Part shown: in pieces, positions 20,440-28,500 of the stretch
Numbering within the stretch: position 1 is the first letter of the stretch
Layout of the letters: each line of letters opens with the position of its first letter
From: Alteromonas marina
GTDB lineage: Bacteria; Pseudomonadota; Gammaproteobacteria; Enterobacterales; Alteromonadaceae
NCBI RefSeq assembly: GCF_000808575.1
Contig: NZ_JWLW01000012.1
Span: forward strand, 434,001 to 498,000
DNA length: 64,000 bases
Reading direction: 5' to 3'
The notes under the pieces: model-generated
What the model was told of the DNA's origin: nothing
Seen by the model: the letters and a program-made list of their open reading frames with translations, nothing else
Databases searched by the model: none
Program-made: the position numbers and the translations under genes

Positions 20440-20862
20440 ATGAAGAACTGGGATATTAAAAGACTTGCCATATATTTGCCCCTATTGTCAGGCATGAGCG
20501 GCTTATCTTTTGCTAGTTATGCTAATAGCATTTCGGTAGAAGAAGCGACTAAAAGAGCTTTTGCTGATAAACCCAGCATAGTGTCTTGTCCTTCAGAGTT
20601 TCAGCAGGTGAAAATTGCACAAGATGCTCGTCAATGCCAGGCCTTTGACGAACCATTAACATCTGTCATGGTGTATCATTCACCGGCGGCGCCAGAAGCT
20701 ATGGTCAATCTCTATCAAGCGGCACACCCCGCGTTAAAAACCCACACACCGGTCAACGGGCGTACACTACTGTCCTCTCAAGACAAAACAGTGAGGGTTA
20801 TCGTAAGCCCCGATAAGACAGGTTCTCAAGTCGATATTTTGGTTACGTCAAACGCTAATTAA
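20440..20862 (+). CDS. Hypothetical secreted protein
   Basis: A 140-residue protein of unrecognised family. The N-terminus looks like a signal peptide: a lysine and arginine near the start, a hydrophobic run (LAIYLPLLSGMSGLSFAS) and a probable cleavage site near ASYANS at about residue 29. The mature part of about 110 residues has two cysteines (SIVSCPSE and ARQCQAFD) 19 residues apart that could form a periplasmic disulfide. AAGAG lies about 8 bp before the ATG. It stands alone after gltBD. No motif suggests an enzyme; a small periplasmic beta-rich protein is possible. Confidence 0.68.
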   Translation: MKNWDIKRLAIYLPLLSGMSGLSFASYANSISVEEATKRAFADKPSIVSCPSEFQQVKIAQDARQCQAFDEPLTSVMVYHSPAAPEAMVNLYQAAHPALKTHTPVNGRTLLSSQDKTVRVIVSPDKTGSQVDILVTSNAN

Positions 20863-21071
20863 GCTCTACTTTTTCAAAGCCAGTGTAAAACATACTCATG
20901 TTGGCATCTGGCTTGCAATTCCATCGTAAACAACACGATGACAGTGTCTGGCGTCATTTTTATGACACCAGAGAAACTAGAGGTAACAGACTAGTTTGCC
21001 AAATATAAGCTGGCACGGCCTAGAAACTCTACTGTCATTGGCTTTTATTCTTGAAATTTGCGAGGGTTACG

Positions 21072-21659
21072 ATGGAATTGGCAATTATTCTAATGATGTT
21101 ACTTATTGTCGTTGCACTAGGTGCCATAAAATTGTCAGACGGTGGAGTCGCTTTTCCTTTCAGGCGAAAACCACAGTTATTCACGCCGGTAGAACATACC
21201 TTTTTAAACCTTATCGAACAGGCCATGGGGCGTGAGTTTAGAATAGTATGCCGCGTACGTCTTAATGACCTTGTATCAGTTCGTCAATCTGCCAACAAGA
21301 AGACAGCAAGCCAAGCGCTTAGCCGTGCATCAAGCAGGCAACTCGACTTTGTACTGGTTGATAAACAAGATATGAGCCCGGTAATGGCCATCGACTTAGT
21401 CCATAGCCAAGGTAAAGAGGGTTACAAAGCGCAAAAGGATTGGTTTGTAACAGGCGCATTAGATGCAGCCGGCCTTCCTCATGCACGAATAAAAGTAAAA
21501 TCTGGCTACACCGTCGATGACATTCGCGAATGTTTGGAAAACAAACTTATTCCGTATCGTCGATTACAAAATAAAATGGCTCAATTGCCAACACACAACC
21601 CAGAGCCACCTAAGCGCCCTACTCGCCCGGTGCGCTCAAGCAGACCAGCTGCCGCCTGA
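21072..21659 (+). CDS. Membrane-anchored DUF2726 protein
   Basis: A 195-residue protein with a single N-terminal transmembrane helix (about residues 3-20, LAIILMMLLIVVALGAI). A DUF2726-type domain (about 45-165) follows, then a proline- and arginine-rich tail (PEPPKRPTRPVRSS). The domain has FLNLIEQAMGREFRIVCRV and LDFVLVDKQDMSPVMAIDL, the latter reminiscent of the restriction-endonuclease-like fold to which I recall DUF2726 has been linked; catalysis is not established. I chose the ATG at 21072 because GAGGGT lies just upstream and the helix begins immediately; an in-frame TTG at 21051 would add seven residues. The biological role is unknown. Confidence 0.78.
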   Translation: MELAIILMMLLIVVALGAIKLSDGGVAFPFRRKPQLFTPVEHTFLNLIEQAMGREFRIVCRVRLNDLVSVRQSANKKTASQALSRASSRQLDFVLVDKQDMSPVMAIDLVHSQGKEGYKAQKDWFVTGALDAAGLPHARIKVKSGYTVDDIRECLENKLIPYRRLQNKMAQLPTHNPEPPKRPTRPVRSSRPAAA

Positions 21660-21823
21660 TAGTTAACTCACATTTCCCCTAGCCTTTGTTGCTTAACTGT
21701 TTTCTTACTCTCAAATAGTGCAACAAAGGCATTTTTCTGTCAGTTTCTTTGTTTTCCTTATACAATTACTACATTCAACAGCGTATTCACGCGTTAAATT
21801 CCCTTAACACCGTCGGTATAGTT

Positions 21824-22525
21824 ATGAAAAAAATTGGTATTTTAGGTGCAATGGATGAAGAAGTTGCGCTACTCAAAGCGTCACTTTGGAATGTTAAAGA
21901 AACTCAGTGGAAGCACCTTACATTTTATGAAGGCACGCTTGACGACATAGAAGTGGTGTTAGTTAAATGCGGCATTGGAAAAGTGGCAGCCGCTATCGCC
22001 ACTACCGTACTTATTGAGCAATATGCACCCGATGCAGTGGTTAACACCGGCTCTGCAGGTGGCTTCGACAAGAACCTGAACATTGGTGATTTAGTGATTG
22101 CCAGTCACGTTATCCATCACGATGCTAATCTAACCCACTTTGGCTACAAACTCGGTCAATGTGCCGGTATGCCAGAAGACTTCCGTTGCGATACAACATT
22201 AATGGAAACGGCCCGAACCGCAGCTGCAGGTATTACGTCGCTTCAGTCTACAACAGGTTTAATTTGTACGGGTGATGCATTTATTGGTAGCGATGAAGCA
22301 GTAGCGGAATTACGAGAAAACTTTCCGGATATGAAAGCTGTTGAGATGGAAGGTGCAGCCATTGGCCAAACCTGCCATATGCTCGACACGCCATTTCTCG
22401 TAATTCGTTCGTTATCTGATATTGCAGGCAAAACATCATCCGTAAGCTTTAAAGAGTATCTAGAGACTGCCGCTAAGCATTCGGCACAACTTGTTATGGC
22501 AATGATTAAAGCCCTCGCTAAATAA
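21824..22525 (+). CDS. mtnN: 5'-methylthioadenosine/S-adenosylhomocysteine nucleosidase
   Basis: A 233-residue nucleosidase that removes adenine from 5'-methylthioadenosine and S-adenosylhomocysteine. It recycles by-products of SAM use and supplies the precursor of AI-2. The sequence shows IGILGAMDEEVALL, the catalytic glutamate in KAVEMEGAAIGQ, and the adenine-binding aspartate in RSLSDIAGK. The start at 21824 gives the usual length of about 232 residues; an upstream in-frame start at 21749 would add 25 residues and is rejected. One base separates its stop from the cbiB-like gene, so mtnN-cbiB-btuF forms an operon comparable to the mtnN-btuF pair of enterobacteria. Confidence 0.96.
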   Translation: MKKIGILGAMDEEVALLKASLWNVKETQWKHLTFYEGTLDDIEVVLVKCGIGKVAAAIATTVLIEQYAPDAVVNTGSAGGFDKNLNIGDLVIASHVIHHDANLTHFGYKLGQCAGMPEDFRCDTTLMETARTAAAGITSLQSTTGLICTGDAFIGSDEAVAELRENFPDMKAVEMEGAAIGQTCHMLDTPFLVIRSLSDIAGKTSSVSFKEYLETAAKHSAQLVMAMIKALAK

Positions 22526-22526
22526 G

Positions 22527-23474
22527 ATGACAGAAGTTATTAGCGACCCGAATTATCAGTCGCTATTCGTACTTTGGTTGGCTATCGCCATCGACGCTCT
22601 GTGGCGCTGGCCCCAAAGTACTCACCCATTAACGCTAATGCGCTACCTTGTTTTACAAATGGGGCGCAAAGTGGTGCCATCTTCCAACTATGGCCCGTCT
22701 CAGCACTACATTTCAGGCACATTAGCTGCGTTGGTACTTCTCGCGCCTCTGATAATCTGCGTAGCCATTTTAGTGTATATGGCGCAGTACCCTGTTTTCT
22801 TCGAAGCCATTATTCTTGTTGCACTCCTCGATTTCGGCTACCAGCGTCAGCAGTATAAGAAGGTGCTAGGAAGTGTGGGAAGAAACAAGAAATCTCTTGC
22901 CCGTGAAATGGTACAAACCATAACAGCACGTCAATGCAATTCACTTACCGATATAGGAATTGCCAAAGCCGCTATAGAATCGCTATGGCTCAAGTTTCTC
23001 TATCTTTATTGCGGCGTTATTTTCTACTTTGTAGTGGTAGGCCCCATAGGCGCACTCATTTATCGATTACTTTTGCTCACATCTTGGCAATGGCATTACC
23101 GAACCCCAACAATGACTTTTTTTGCCAAACCCGTACGCAACCTTGTCTACTTGCTTAATATGCCGCCAGCGGTCATTGGTGGTCTAGCAGCACTACTGGT
23201 GAGCCATCCTATTAAAGGGTTTCGCGCCATAAAGCGCTCCCCAGTGAAAGATAAAACGTCACTGCTGCTTGCACTTATGGGTGGTGTACTAGATGTAAAA
23301 CTGGGTGGCCCTGCAATTTACGCAAATAAGAAAATTCGATATCCCCGTGTAGGTGGGGCTAACGAGGTAAAATACTCTCACATGCTATCAGCCAAAAGCA
23401 CCATTAATCATGCGATGATAGCAATTAGCGCTTTCGCCTCATTAGTAATGCTAGCGATAGCGGCCTCATCATGA
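22527..23474 (+). CDS. CobD/CbiB-family membrane protein (adenosylcobinamide-phosphate synthase-like)
   Basis: A 315-residue inner-membrane protein with about five to seven hydrophobic segments. Family features are ALLDFGYQRQQYKKVL, REMVQTITARQCNSLTDIGIAKAAIESL and MGGVLDVKLGGPAIY, close to the CbiB pattern in which ATP-independent attachment of aminopropanol phosphate to cobyric acid takes place. CbiB normally acts in cobalamin synthesis or salvage. The gene lies between mtnN and btuF, starts one base after mtnN and overlaps btuF (ATGA), which fits a role in salvage of imported corrinoids. No other cob genes are in the window, so whether a full pathway exists is unknown. Confidence 0.82.
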   Translation: MTEVISDPNYQSLFVLWLAIAIDALWRWPQSTHPLTLMRYLVLQMGRKVVPSSNYGPSQHYISGTLAALVLLAPLIICVAILVYMAQYPVFFEAIILVALLDFGYQRQQYKKVLGSVGRNKKSLAREMVQTITARQCNSLTDIGIAKAAIESLWLKFLYLYCGVIFYFVVVGPIGALIYRLLLLTSWQWHYRTPTMTFFAKPVRNLVYLLNMPPAVIGGLAALLVSHPIKGFRAIKRSPVKDKTSLLLALMGGVLDVKLGGPAIYANKKIRYPRVGGANEVKYSHMLSAKSTINHAMIAISAFASLVMLAIAASS

Positions 23475-24385
23475 AAGCAGCAGGTCCAATGAAAACCATT
23501 TTTTTTGTAGTTCTATGCTATCTGCCTCTTATCGCGCTTGCTGATTCATCGTCAGATAACAGCTCAATGCACCTTGCAAACGCCAATCAATTTGCTTCAG
23601 CCAATGTTGCACCAAACTCAGAATCAAGCGCTTTATCAAATCCCGCCGAGCTAAAAATAGTCAGTCTTGCGCCACACCTAACAGAATGGGCGTTCAGTTT
23701 AGGTTTAGGTCCTAATCTTTTAGGCGTCAGCGACTATAGTGACTATCCAGAAGCAGCCAAAAACATTCAACGTATAGCTGATTTTCAGGGGGCAGATATT
23801 GCTGCAATAGTGGCTTTAAAGCCTGATTTAGTTTTGGCTTGGGAGGGTGGCAACAAACCTCAAGATATCCATAAGCTTTCTTCAATGGGGCTTAATGTAT
23901 TTAGTAGTAAGATTGAAAACATTACAGATATTGCGAATGAAATAAAAAGGCTTGGCGCACTTACCAACACGCAAAAAAAAGCAAACAAACTCAGCAATAC
24001 CTTTCTCAACGATTTAAAAAATCTAAGGCATAAATACGATACTGAGCCACGTCAACCAGTATTTTACTATTCATGGACAACGCCACTAATGACAATCGGC
24101 CCCAATGCATGGGGTAATAAGCTATTAAATATTTGTGGTGCACAAACTCTATTTGCAGATAGTCCTGTAGACTACCCGCAAGTGACAGTTAGGGACGTAT
24201 TGATCCGTCAGCCGCATGCTCTTATCGCTGCGTCTAAAAACTCGCGCCAAGAACTAGAAGTATTCTGGCAGAAACACCGGCGTTTTCTAAATGCGCCACT
24301 TATTGTTGTAGATCCTGACGTTACAAGCCGGTTTTCGCTACGATTAATAAATGAACTAAAATCGCTCTGTGAAGGTATTAAATAA
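23471..24385 (+). CDS. btuF: Periplasmic cobalamin-binding protein BtuF
   Basis: A 304-residue class III substrate-binding protein that delivers vitamin B12 to the BtuCD importer. A signal peptide is visible (FFVVLCYLPLIALAD, cleavage near residue 24), followed by an unusually long serine- and asparagine-rich linker (about 25-60). The binding fold starts LKIVSLAPHLTEWAFSLGLG, with VSDYSDYPEAAKNI and a central helix before YYSWTTPLMTIGPNAWGNKL. It overlaps the cbiB-like stop by four bases. An ATG at 23489 is an alternative start. No btuC or btuD follows, so the permease must be encoded elsewhere. Confidence 0.9.
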   Translation: MKAAGPMKTIFFVVLCYLPLIALADSSSDNSSMHLANANQFASANVAPNSESSALSNPAELKIVSLAPHLTEWAFSLGLGPNLLGVSDYSDYPEAAKNIQRIADFQGADIAAIVALKPDLVLAWEGGNKPQDIHKLSSMGLNVFSSKIENITDIANEIKRLGALTNTQKKANKLSNTFLNDLKNLRHKYDTEPRQPVFYYSWTTPLMTIGPNAWGNKLLNICGAQTLFADSPVDYPQVTVRDVLIRQPHALIAASKNSRQELEVFWQKHRRFLNAPLIVVDPDVTSRFSLRLINELKSLCEGIK

Positions 24386-24444
24386 AACGCATAAGCGTTA
24401 TACTTAAGTCTAAAATATCAGTAAGAAGGTAAGAGCACCATTTC

Positions 24445-24849
24445 ATGCGGATTGTTGTTGCGGGTTTTCTAGTTGTTGTCAGTATTGCATTATTTGTGTC
24501 GCTTCAGTGCACTGCAAAAGCCACTGCCCAAGCCTCAGTTGCTGCTTCTCCTTATCTTATTGAGCGCGTCGCAAACAATGACTGGCTTCTTATCGACGTT
24601 CGCTCTCCCGAAGAATTTGCTGACGGTCATATTCCCGGTGCAGTGAATATGCCTCATGAAAACATTAATGACTATCTAAGCGAATTAGAAGGTCACAAGA
24701 ACAAGCCTATTATCATCTACTGCCGCTCTGGTAGACGAGCCAAACTGGCTATGAAAGTGTTAGAAGAACTCGACTTTTCTGAAGTCATGCATTTAGAGGG
24801 CGACATGTTAGGCTGGAGCGCGGCAGGTATGACAATAGATAGGATGTAG
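24445..24849 (+). CDS. Exported rhodanese-like protein
   Basis: A 134-residue protein with one rhodanese domain (about residues 38-130) after an N-terminal hydrophobic signal or anchor (about 3-20). The active-site cysteine is Cys93 in IIYCRSGRRAKLA, and the CH2 motifs are IDVRSPEEFADGHIPGAVN and LEGDMLGWSAAG. Such proteins move sulfane sulfur or act as periplasmic thiol or redox helpers; the acceptor is unknown. It starts 60 bp after btuF, with AAGGTAAGAG upstream of the ATG, and could be the last gene of that operon. Confidence 0.88.
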   Translation: MRIVVAGFLVVVSIALFVSLQCTAKATAQASVAASPYLIERVANNDWLLIDVRSPEEFADGHIPGAVNMPHENINDYLSELEGHKNKPIIIYCRSGRRAKLAMKVLEELDFSEVMHLEGDMLGWSAAGMTIDRM

Positions 24850-24970
24850 ACAAGCATATTTTTCCATAAAACTACGCGATATTTTTATAAACCCACCTCT
24901 TAGCTGATGACTGTGTGTAATTATTCCCCTGTGGTACACTTTTTTCATTCGACGATTGCATGACACACCT

Positions 24971-25372
24971 ATGAAAATAGATATAGCTACTCCAGCCATG
25001 TTATTTCCAGCAATTTCTTTATTGCTTTTAGCCTATACCAATCGTTTTTTGACGCTTGCGACTATCATCAGAAACTTTTCAAAAGAAGAGAAAGATGACA
25101 ATACACAGGCACAAATCAAAAACCTTCGTTTACGTATCCAGCTTATTAAGCGCATGCAAATAGCAGGAGTGGGCAGCTTTTTTCTATGTGTAGTGTCCAT
25201 GTTAGCGATTTATCTTACCTACCAACAGGTGGGCAATTGGGTGTTCGCTGCAAGTCTAGTGTCACTTTTGTATTCACTTTGGATGTCGGTAAGAGAGATA
25301 TTGATTTCTGTAGAAGCATTAGATGTTCACCTTGACGGAATGAAAAGCATACCGAATAAAGAAAAAGTATGA
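24971..25372 (+). CDS. DUF2721 membrane protein
   Basis: A 133-residue membrane protein with one helix near the N-terminus (about residues 9-25), a charged cytoplasmic stretch (FSKEEKDDNTQAQIKNLRLR, about 38-57) and two adjoining C-terminal helices (about 68-112). This layout and the RLRIQLIKRMQ segment match DUF2721. The function is unknown. I chose the ATG at 24971. A four-codon frame at 24960-24974 (ATG ACA CAC CTA TGA) has a stop that overlaps this start, so translation could be coupled to it. The gene overlaps the downstream GNAT gene (ATGA), so the two are coupled. Confidence 0.78.
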   Translation: MKIDIATPAMLFPAISLLLLAYTNRFLTLATIIRNFSKEEKDDNTQAQIKNLRLRIQLIKRMQIAGVGSFFLCVVSMLAIYLTYQQVGNWVFAASLVSLLYSLWMSVREILISVEALDVHLDGMKSIPNKEKV

Positions 25373-25974
25373 CGCCTTCAATTCATATGAACCGCATAGT
25401 TCAAAGCGAAATAAATTACGAGCAGTTAGCCCCAGCGTTTTTTGCAGGCGTCATTTCTCTTGGTAATCGTGTTCACGGAGACAACTACCTGACCGATGAC
25501 CTGATCGCTGATTACTATGCTAAAAGTTTCATTGGCACTACTAATGCTAGCTGGGTAGCACTGTATGCAAACAAAGTGGTGGGTTTCAGGCTAACCTTTG
25601 CGCACACACAATGGAAAGCAGATGAGTGGTGCAGCCCTTCCCTTTGGCCAGTAGATCCAAATACCGTATGTTATTTCAAATGCAACACGGTCGACCCTGC
25701 AATGCAGGGGTATGGTATTGGCAGCACATTATTGAGCAAATCTATAGACTGTGCACGAAATCAAGGCGCAGAAGCGGGTTTAGCACATATTTGGTTGGCA
25801 AGTCCGGGCAACAGCGCATTTAAGTACTTCACTAAAAATGGGGGGCAGCTTATAAAGAAGCACCCCAATAAATGGCGCTACGCATCTATTCACGAAGGCT
25901 ACGATTGCCCTGTATGCGAGGGTTATTGCGAGTGTGAAGGTGCGGAAATGCTACTTCAATTTCAAGCCCCATAA
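25369..25974 (+). CDS. GNAT-family N-acetyltransferase with cysteine-rich C-terminus
   Basis: A 201-residue acyl-CoA-dependent acyltransferase. The GNAT core covers about residues 10-165, with the acetyl-CoA pyrophosphate-binding loop QGYGIGSTLL and the preceding strand VCYFKCNTVDPAMQ. After the fold ends, the tail CPVCEGYCECEGAEML (about 182-197) has four closely spaced cysteines that could bind a metal such as zinc or make disulfides. This is not part of a standard GNAT domain. The substrate is unknown. The ATG overlaps the stop of the DUF2721 gene by four bases. Confidence 0.85.
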   Translation: MTPSIHMNRIVQSEINYEQLAPAFFAGVISLGNRVHGDNYLTDDLIADYYAKSFIGTTNASWVALYANKVVGFRLTFAHTQWKADEWCSPSLWPVDPNTVCYFKCNTVDPAMQGYGIGSTLLSKSIDCARNQGAEAGLAHIWLASPGNSAFKYFTKNGGQLIKKHPNKWRYASIHEGYDCPVCEGYCECEGAEMLLQFQAP

Positions 25975-26004
25975 GTACGCCAAAGGTAAAAACGTTTTTA
26001 TTCT

Positions 26005-27363
26005 ATGACCTACGATCCTCTTATTTCACGCGGCGTTTCATCAATGTTACCCGCGGCAAACAGCTACTGGCATGCCACACACAAACCACCAACACTGCCG
26101 CCTTTAAACAAGAAGGTAAACACTGAGTACCTCGTCATTGGTGGTGGTTATACCGGTCTTTCAGCTGCGATCACGCTTGCTCAAGCTAAGCAGAACGTGA
26201 CGTTGCTTGATGCAAACTCACTTGGATTTGGATGTGCAGGACGCAACGGCGGCTTTATCCTCTCGGGTAGCGGCCGATTGAGCTTAAGCGCCATAGAGGA
26301 CAAGTGGGGTCGTGACACCGCCAAAGCTATGCAGGGCGAGTTTGATGGCGCGGTACACCTGCTTAAACAACGTATTGCAGACTTTGATATGCAGGTCGAT
26401 TTGGTAGAAGGACCCTATTTAAAACTGGCGCATAACTCAAAGCAAGCCGAACTACTCTGTGCCAGTGCTAAGCATCTTGAGTCACACTTCAATGTGCCGA
26501 GCTCTCCACTTAGTGAAAAAGACCTTATTGCGCGCTTTGGTATTGAAGGGGCGTATGGTGGCGTTGAGCTAAAGGGTGCATGCTTACACCCATTAAAATT
26601 AGTAAGCGAATATGCAAGAGTAGCAAAGGAGCTTGGCGCTACGCTTTTCTACGACTCTCCCGCCATTAGCATTGAAAAGCACAAAACCGGTTACCTGGTC
26701 AAAACGCCAAGCGGATCTGTTTCGACCAAGCATATACTCATTACGACTAACGCCTATACCCCTAAACGTTTTCACGACAGTGTGGATAACAAGCAATTTC
26801 CGGTGCAATCAAGTATTTTTGTCACTGCTCCTATGAGCCAAGAACAGCGTGTGCAGTCGGGCCTAACCTCGCCGATGAGTTTTATGGATACTCGGATGAT
26901 GAAATATTATTACCGTGTACTGCCAGATGGCCGGTTATTGTTTGGCGGTCGTGGGGCAGTAAAAGGTAAAGATGCAGATAAAACTTCAGAGAAAGAGCGC
27001 TTGTACCGCGCTATGGTAAAAAGTTTCCCTTCACTTAGCGGTATCGCCATGGATTATTTTTGGAGTGGTTGGGTAAGTGTATCGTTAGACAGTATGCCGC
27101 GGATTTTCATCGACAATAAGGTGAGCGGCAACAATGCAAGCCGCTCTAGCGGTAATATCGGTTATGCCATGGGGTATTGCGGTTCGGGCGTTTCATTTGC
27201 CGCGTTTGCAGGGCAACGACTTGCTCAACGTATGATGGGTAGCAATGACGTCGATTTATCGCTTCCCCTTTATCACTCTCCTTTGAAAACCTACCCCTTT
27301 GCAAAAGCAAGAAGGCTAGCACTGCATGGCTTGTACCAATGGGCGAAAATAGCAGAACGCTAG
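26005..27363 (+). CDS. FAD-dependent oxidoreductase of the DAO/PuuB family
   Basis: A 452-residue flavoprotein that probably oxidises an amine or amino acid. The FAD-binding dinucleotide fold is TEYLVIGGGYTGLSAAITLA, with LLDANSLGFGCAGRNGGFI, which is typical of gamma-glutamylputrescine oxidoreductase and OrdL-like proteins. The C-terminal FAD contact is GYAMGYCGSGVSFAAFAGQ. The length is typical of the family. No puu or betaine genes lie nearby, so the substrate is open: glutamylputrescine, sarcosine-like amines or amino acids are all possible. No strong ribosome-binding site was seen before the ATG. It starts 30 bp after the GNAT gene on the same strand. Confidence 0.85.
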   Translation: MTYDPLISRGVSSMLPAANSYWHATHKPPTLPPLNKKVNTEYLVIGGGYTGLSAAITLAQAKQNVTLLDANSLGFGCAGRNGGFILSGSGRLSLSAIEDKWGRDTAKAMQGEFDGAVHLLKQRIADFDMQVDLVEGPYLKLAHNSKQAELLCASAKHLESHFNVPSSPLSEKDLIARFGIEGAYGGVELKGACLHPLKLVSEYARVAKELGATLFYDSPAISIEKHKTGYLVKTPSGSVSTKHILITTNAYTPKRFHDSVDNKQFPVQSSIFVTAPMSQEQRVQSGLTSPMSFMDTRMMKYYYRVLPDGRLLFGGRGAVKGKDADKTSEKERLYRAMVKSFPSLSGIAMDYFWSGWVSVSLDSMPRIFIDNKVSGNNASRSSGNIGYAMGYCGSGVSFAAFAGQRLAQRMMGSNDVDLSLPLYHSPLKTYPFAKARRLALHGLYQWAKIAER

Positions 27364-27460
27364 TAATGGTTATAAATTACGATTCACCTTAAAGTTAAGC
27401 ATTGCATGCTGTCTATAAATTAGGCTATTTTAGGTATCTATTCTTTGACGGAGTCACCTC

Positions 27461-27814
27461 ATGTCATATATCGATGCCTTTGCTGTAGCCGTTCCCACTG
27501 AAAATAAAGCGTTATACATTGAGCACGCCAAACTCGCTGGCGATATTTTTAAAGAGTATGGTGCGACTAAAATACTTGAAGCTTGGGGTGACGATGTCCC
27601 TGAAGGGGAAGTCACGTCTTTCCCGATGGCTGTTAAAGCCAAAGAAAATGAAACCGTGGTGTTTTCCATTGCATTTTGGCCTTCAAAAGAAGTACGTGAT
27701 ACTGCTTGGAAAAAGGTGATGGAAGATCCAAGAATGCAGGAAAACGAAAACCCCATGCCTTTCGACGGTAAGCCCCTTATTTATGGGGGCTTCGTACCAA
27801 TGCTGGAATTATAA
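27461..27814 (+). CDS. DUF1428 family protein (dimeric alpha-beta barrel)
   Basis: A 117-residue cytoplasmic protein with the DUF1428 pattern: MSYIDAFAVAVPTENK at the N-terminus, ILEAWGDDVPEGEVTSFPMA, VFSIAFWPSKEVRD, and ending DGKPLIYGGFVPML. Members form ferredoxin-like dimers related to the antibiotic-biosynthesis monooxygenase fold, but no reaction is known. GGAG lies 7 bp upstream of the ATG. It converges with the membrane protein on the minus strand, with 15 bp between the stops. Confidence 0.9.
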   Translation: MSYIDAFAVAVPTENKALYIEHAKLAGDIFKEYGATKILEAWGDDVPEGEVTSFPMAVKAKENETVVFSIAFWPSKEVRDTAWKKVMEDPRMQENENPMPFDGKPLIYGGFVPMLEL

Positions 27815-27829
27815 GACTATTAGTTTCAG

Positions 27830-28498
27830 CTATTTCATATCGTCTATTTTCGCTAACGCCGACGGCAAGTCGGCGGCTAACTTTTTGTACCGGCGGTATA
27901 CGATAAAAACGACCACACTGTTTATCAAAAGCTGTGTTCCCCACAGCGTGAAGGCGTTAAACATCAGTACATTAAAAACGGCGAGTGCCAGCAGTCCACA
28001 CCACAAAGCCAAGCATCCATAGAGGCTAATTTTCCAGTAATGTAATTGCTGTTTTAATTGGTTTTGTTTAAACGCCAACATTGACTGAACGTCTAACGTC
28101 TGGACCTTCCACTGTTTTTGCCTTACCCAATATCCCCATGCCCCGAAAGCGGCGGGAATAGGTGTAAGTACTATGAAAAGCAAAAATTGATACGTGCTAA
28201 GTGGCTCGAACAACACCAAAGTTAAACACCACATAGAAACCGCTAGCCCGAGCACCAAATCAACGGCACCTTTTAGTTTAAGTTTAAATCTTGCGCTCTT
28301 GGTTTCTTTAATCAGTGCATCTGTATCTACTGAAGGGGTTGCATCCTTGTAGGCACTTTGCCACTGAGCGAGTTGCTTATCTAGTTCGTTCATTTGCGTG
28401 CTGCTCTCGGCCATACTTAATTTTTCTTCGCTCAAGGCTTTTTTATTATCGCTCAGGGCTTTTTTATCTTCGCTCAAGGCTTTTTTGTTATCGCTCAA
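27830..28498 (-). CDS. Four-helix membrane protein with repeat-encoded N-terminus; candidate sigma-factor regulator
   Basis: A 222-residue protein of unrecognised family. Residues 1-26 consist of a charged heptad repeated about 3.5 times (KKALSED, KKALSDN, KKALSEE), encoded by 21-bp tandem repeats and likely to form a coiled coil. A cytoplasmic helical stretch (about 27-75) precedes two helix pairs (about 78-122 and 152-200). A TTG start at 28498 overlaps the sigma-factor stop (TTGA) and has GGAG 8 bp upstream; an ATG at 28414 would skip the repeats. Membrane proteins directly after ECF sigma genes are often anti-sigma factors. That role is inferred from position only, since no zinc-binding anti-sigma motif is seen. 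Confidence 0.66.
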   Translation of the reverse strand: MSDNKKALSEDKKALSDNKKALSEEKLSMAESSTQMNELDKQLAQWQSAYKDATPSVDTDALIKETKSARFKLKLKGAVDLVLGLAVSMWCLTLVLFEPLSTYQFLLFIVLTPIPAAFGAWGYWVRQKQWKVQTLDVQSMLAFKQNQLKQQLHYWKISLYGCLALWCGLLALAVFNVLMFNAFTLWGTQLLINSVVVFIVYRRYKKLAADLPSALAKIDDMK

Positions 28499-28500
28499 GG
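28429..28500. repeat. 21-bp in-frame tandem repeat
   Basis: Three full 21-bp units (28429-28449, 28450-28470, 28471-28491), each starting CGCTCA(A/G)GGCTTTTTT, are followed by a partial fourth unit. It encodes the N-terminal heptads of the candidate sigma regulator and runs to the end of the sigma gene. Copy-number change would alter the protein by seven residues without a frameshift. The T6 runs inside each unit are also prone to slippage. Confidence 0.9.

Noticed and set aside
20948-20971. Hairpin with internal T-run after the small secreted protein gene
   Set aside because: The T-run is in the loop, not after the stem, so it is not a normal terminator. Too little else supports a function.
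20996-21235. 79-codon open frame overlapping the DUF2726 gene
   Set aside because: It is out of frame with a coherent membrane-anchored protein and has no start signal.
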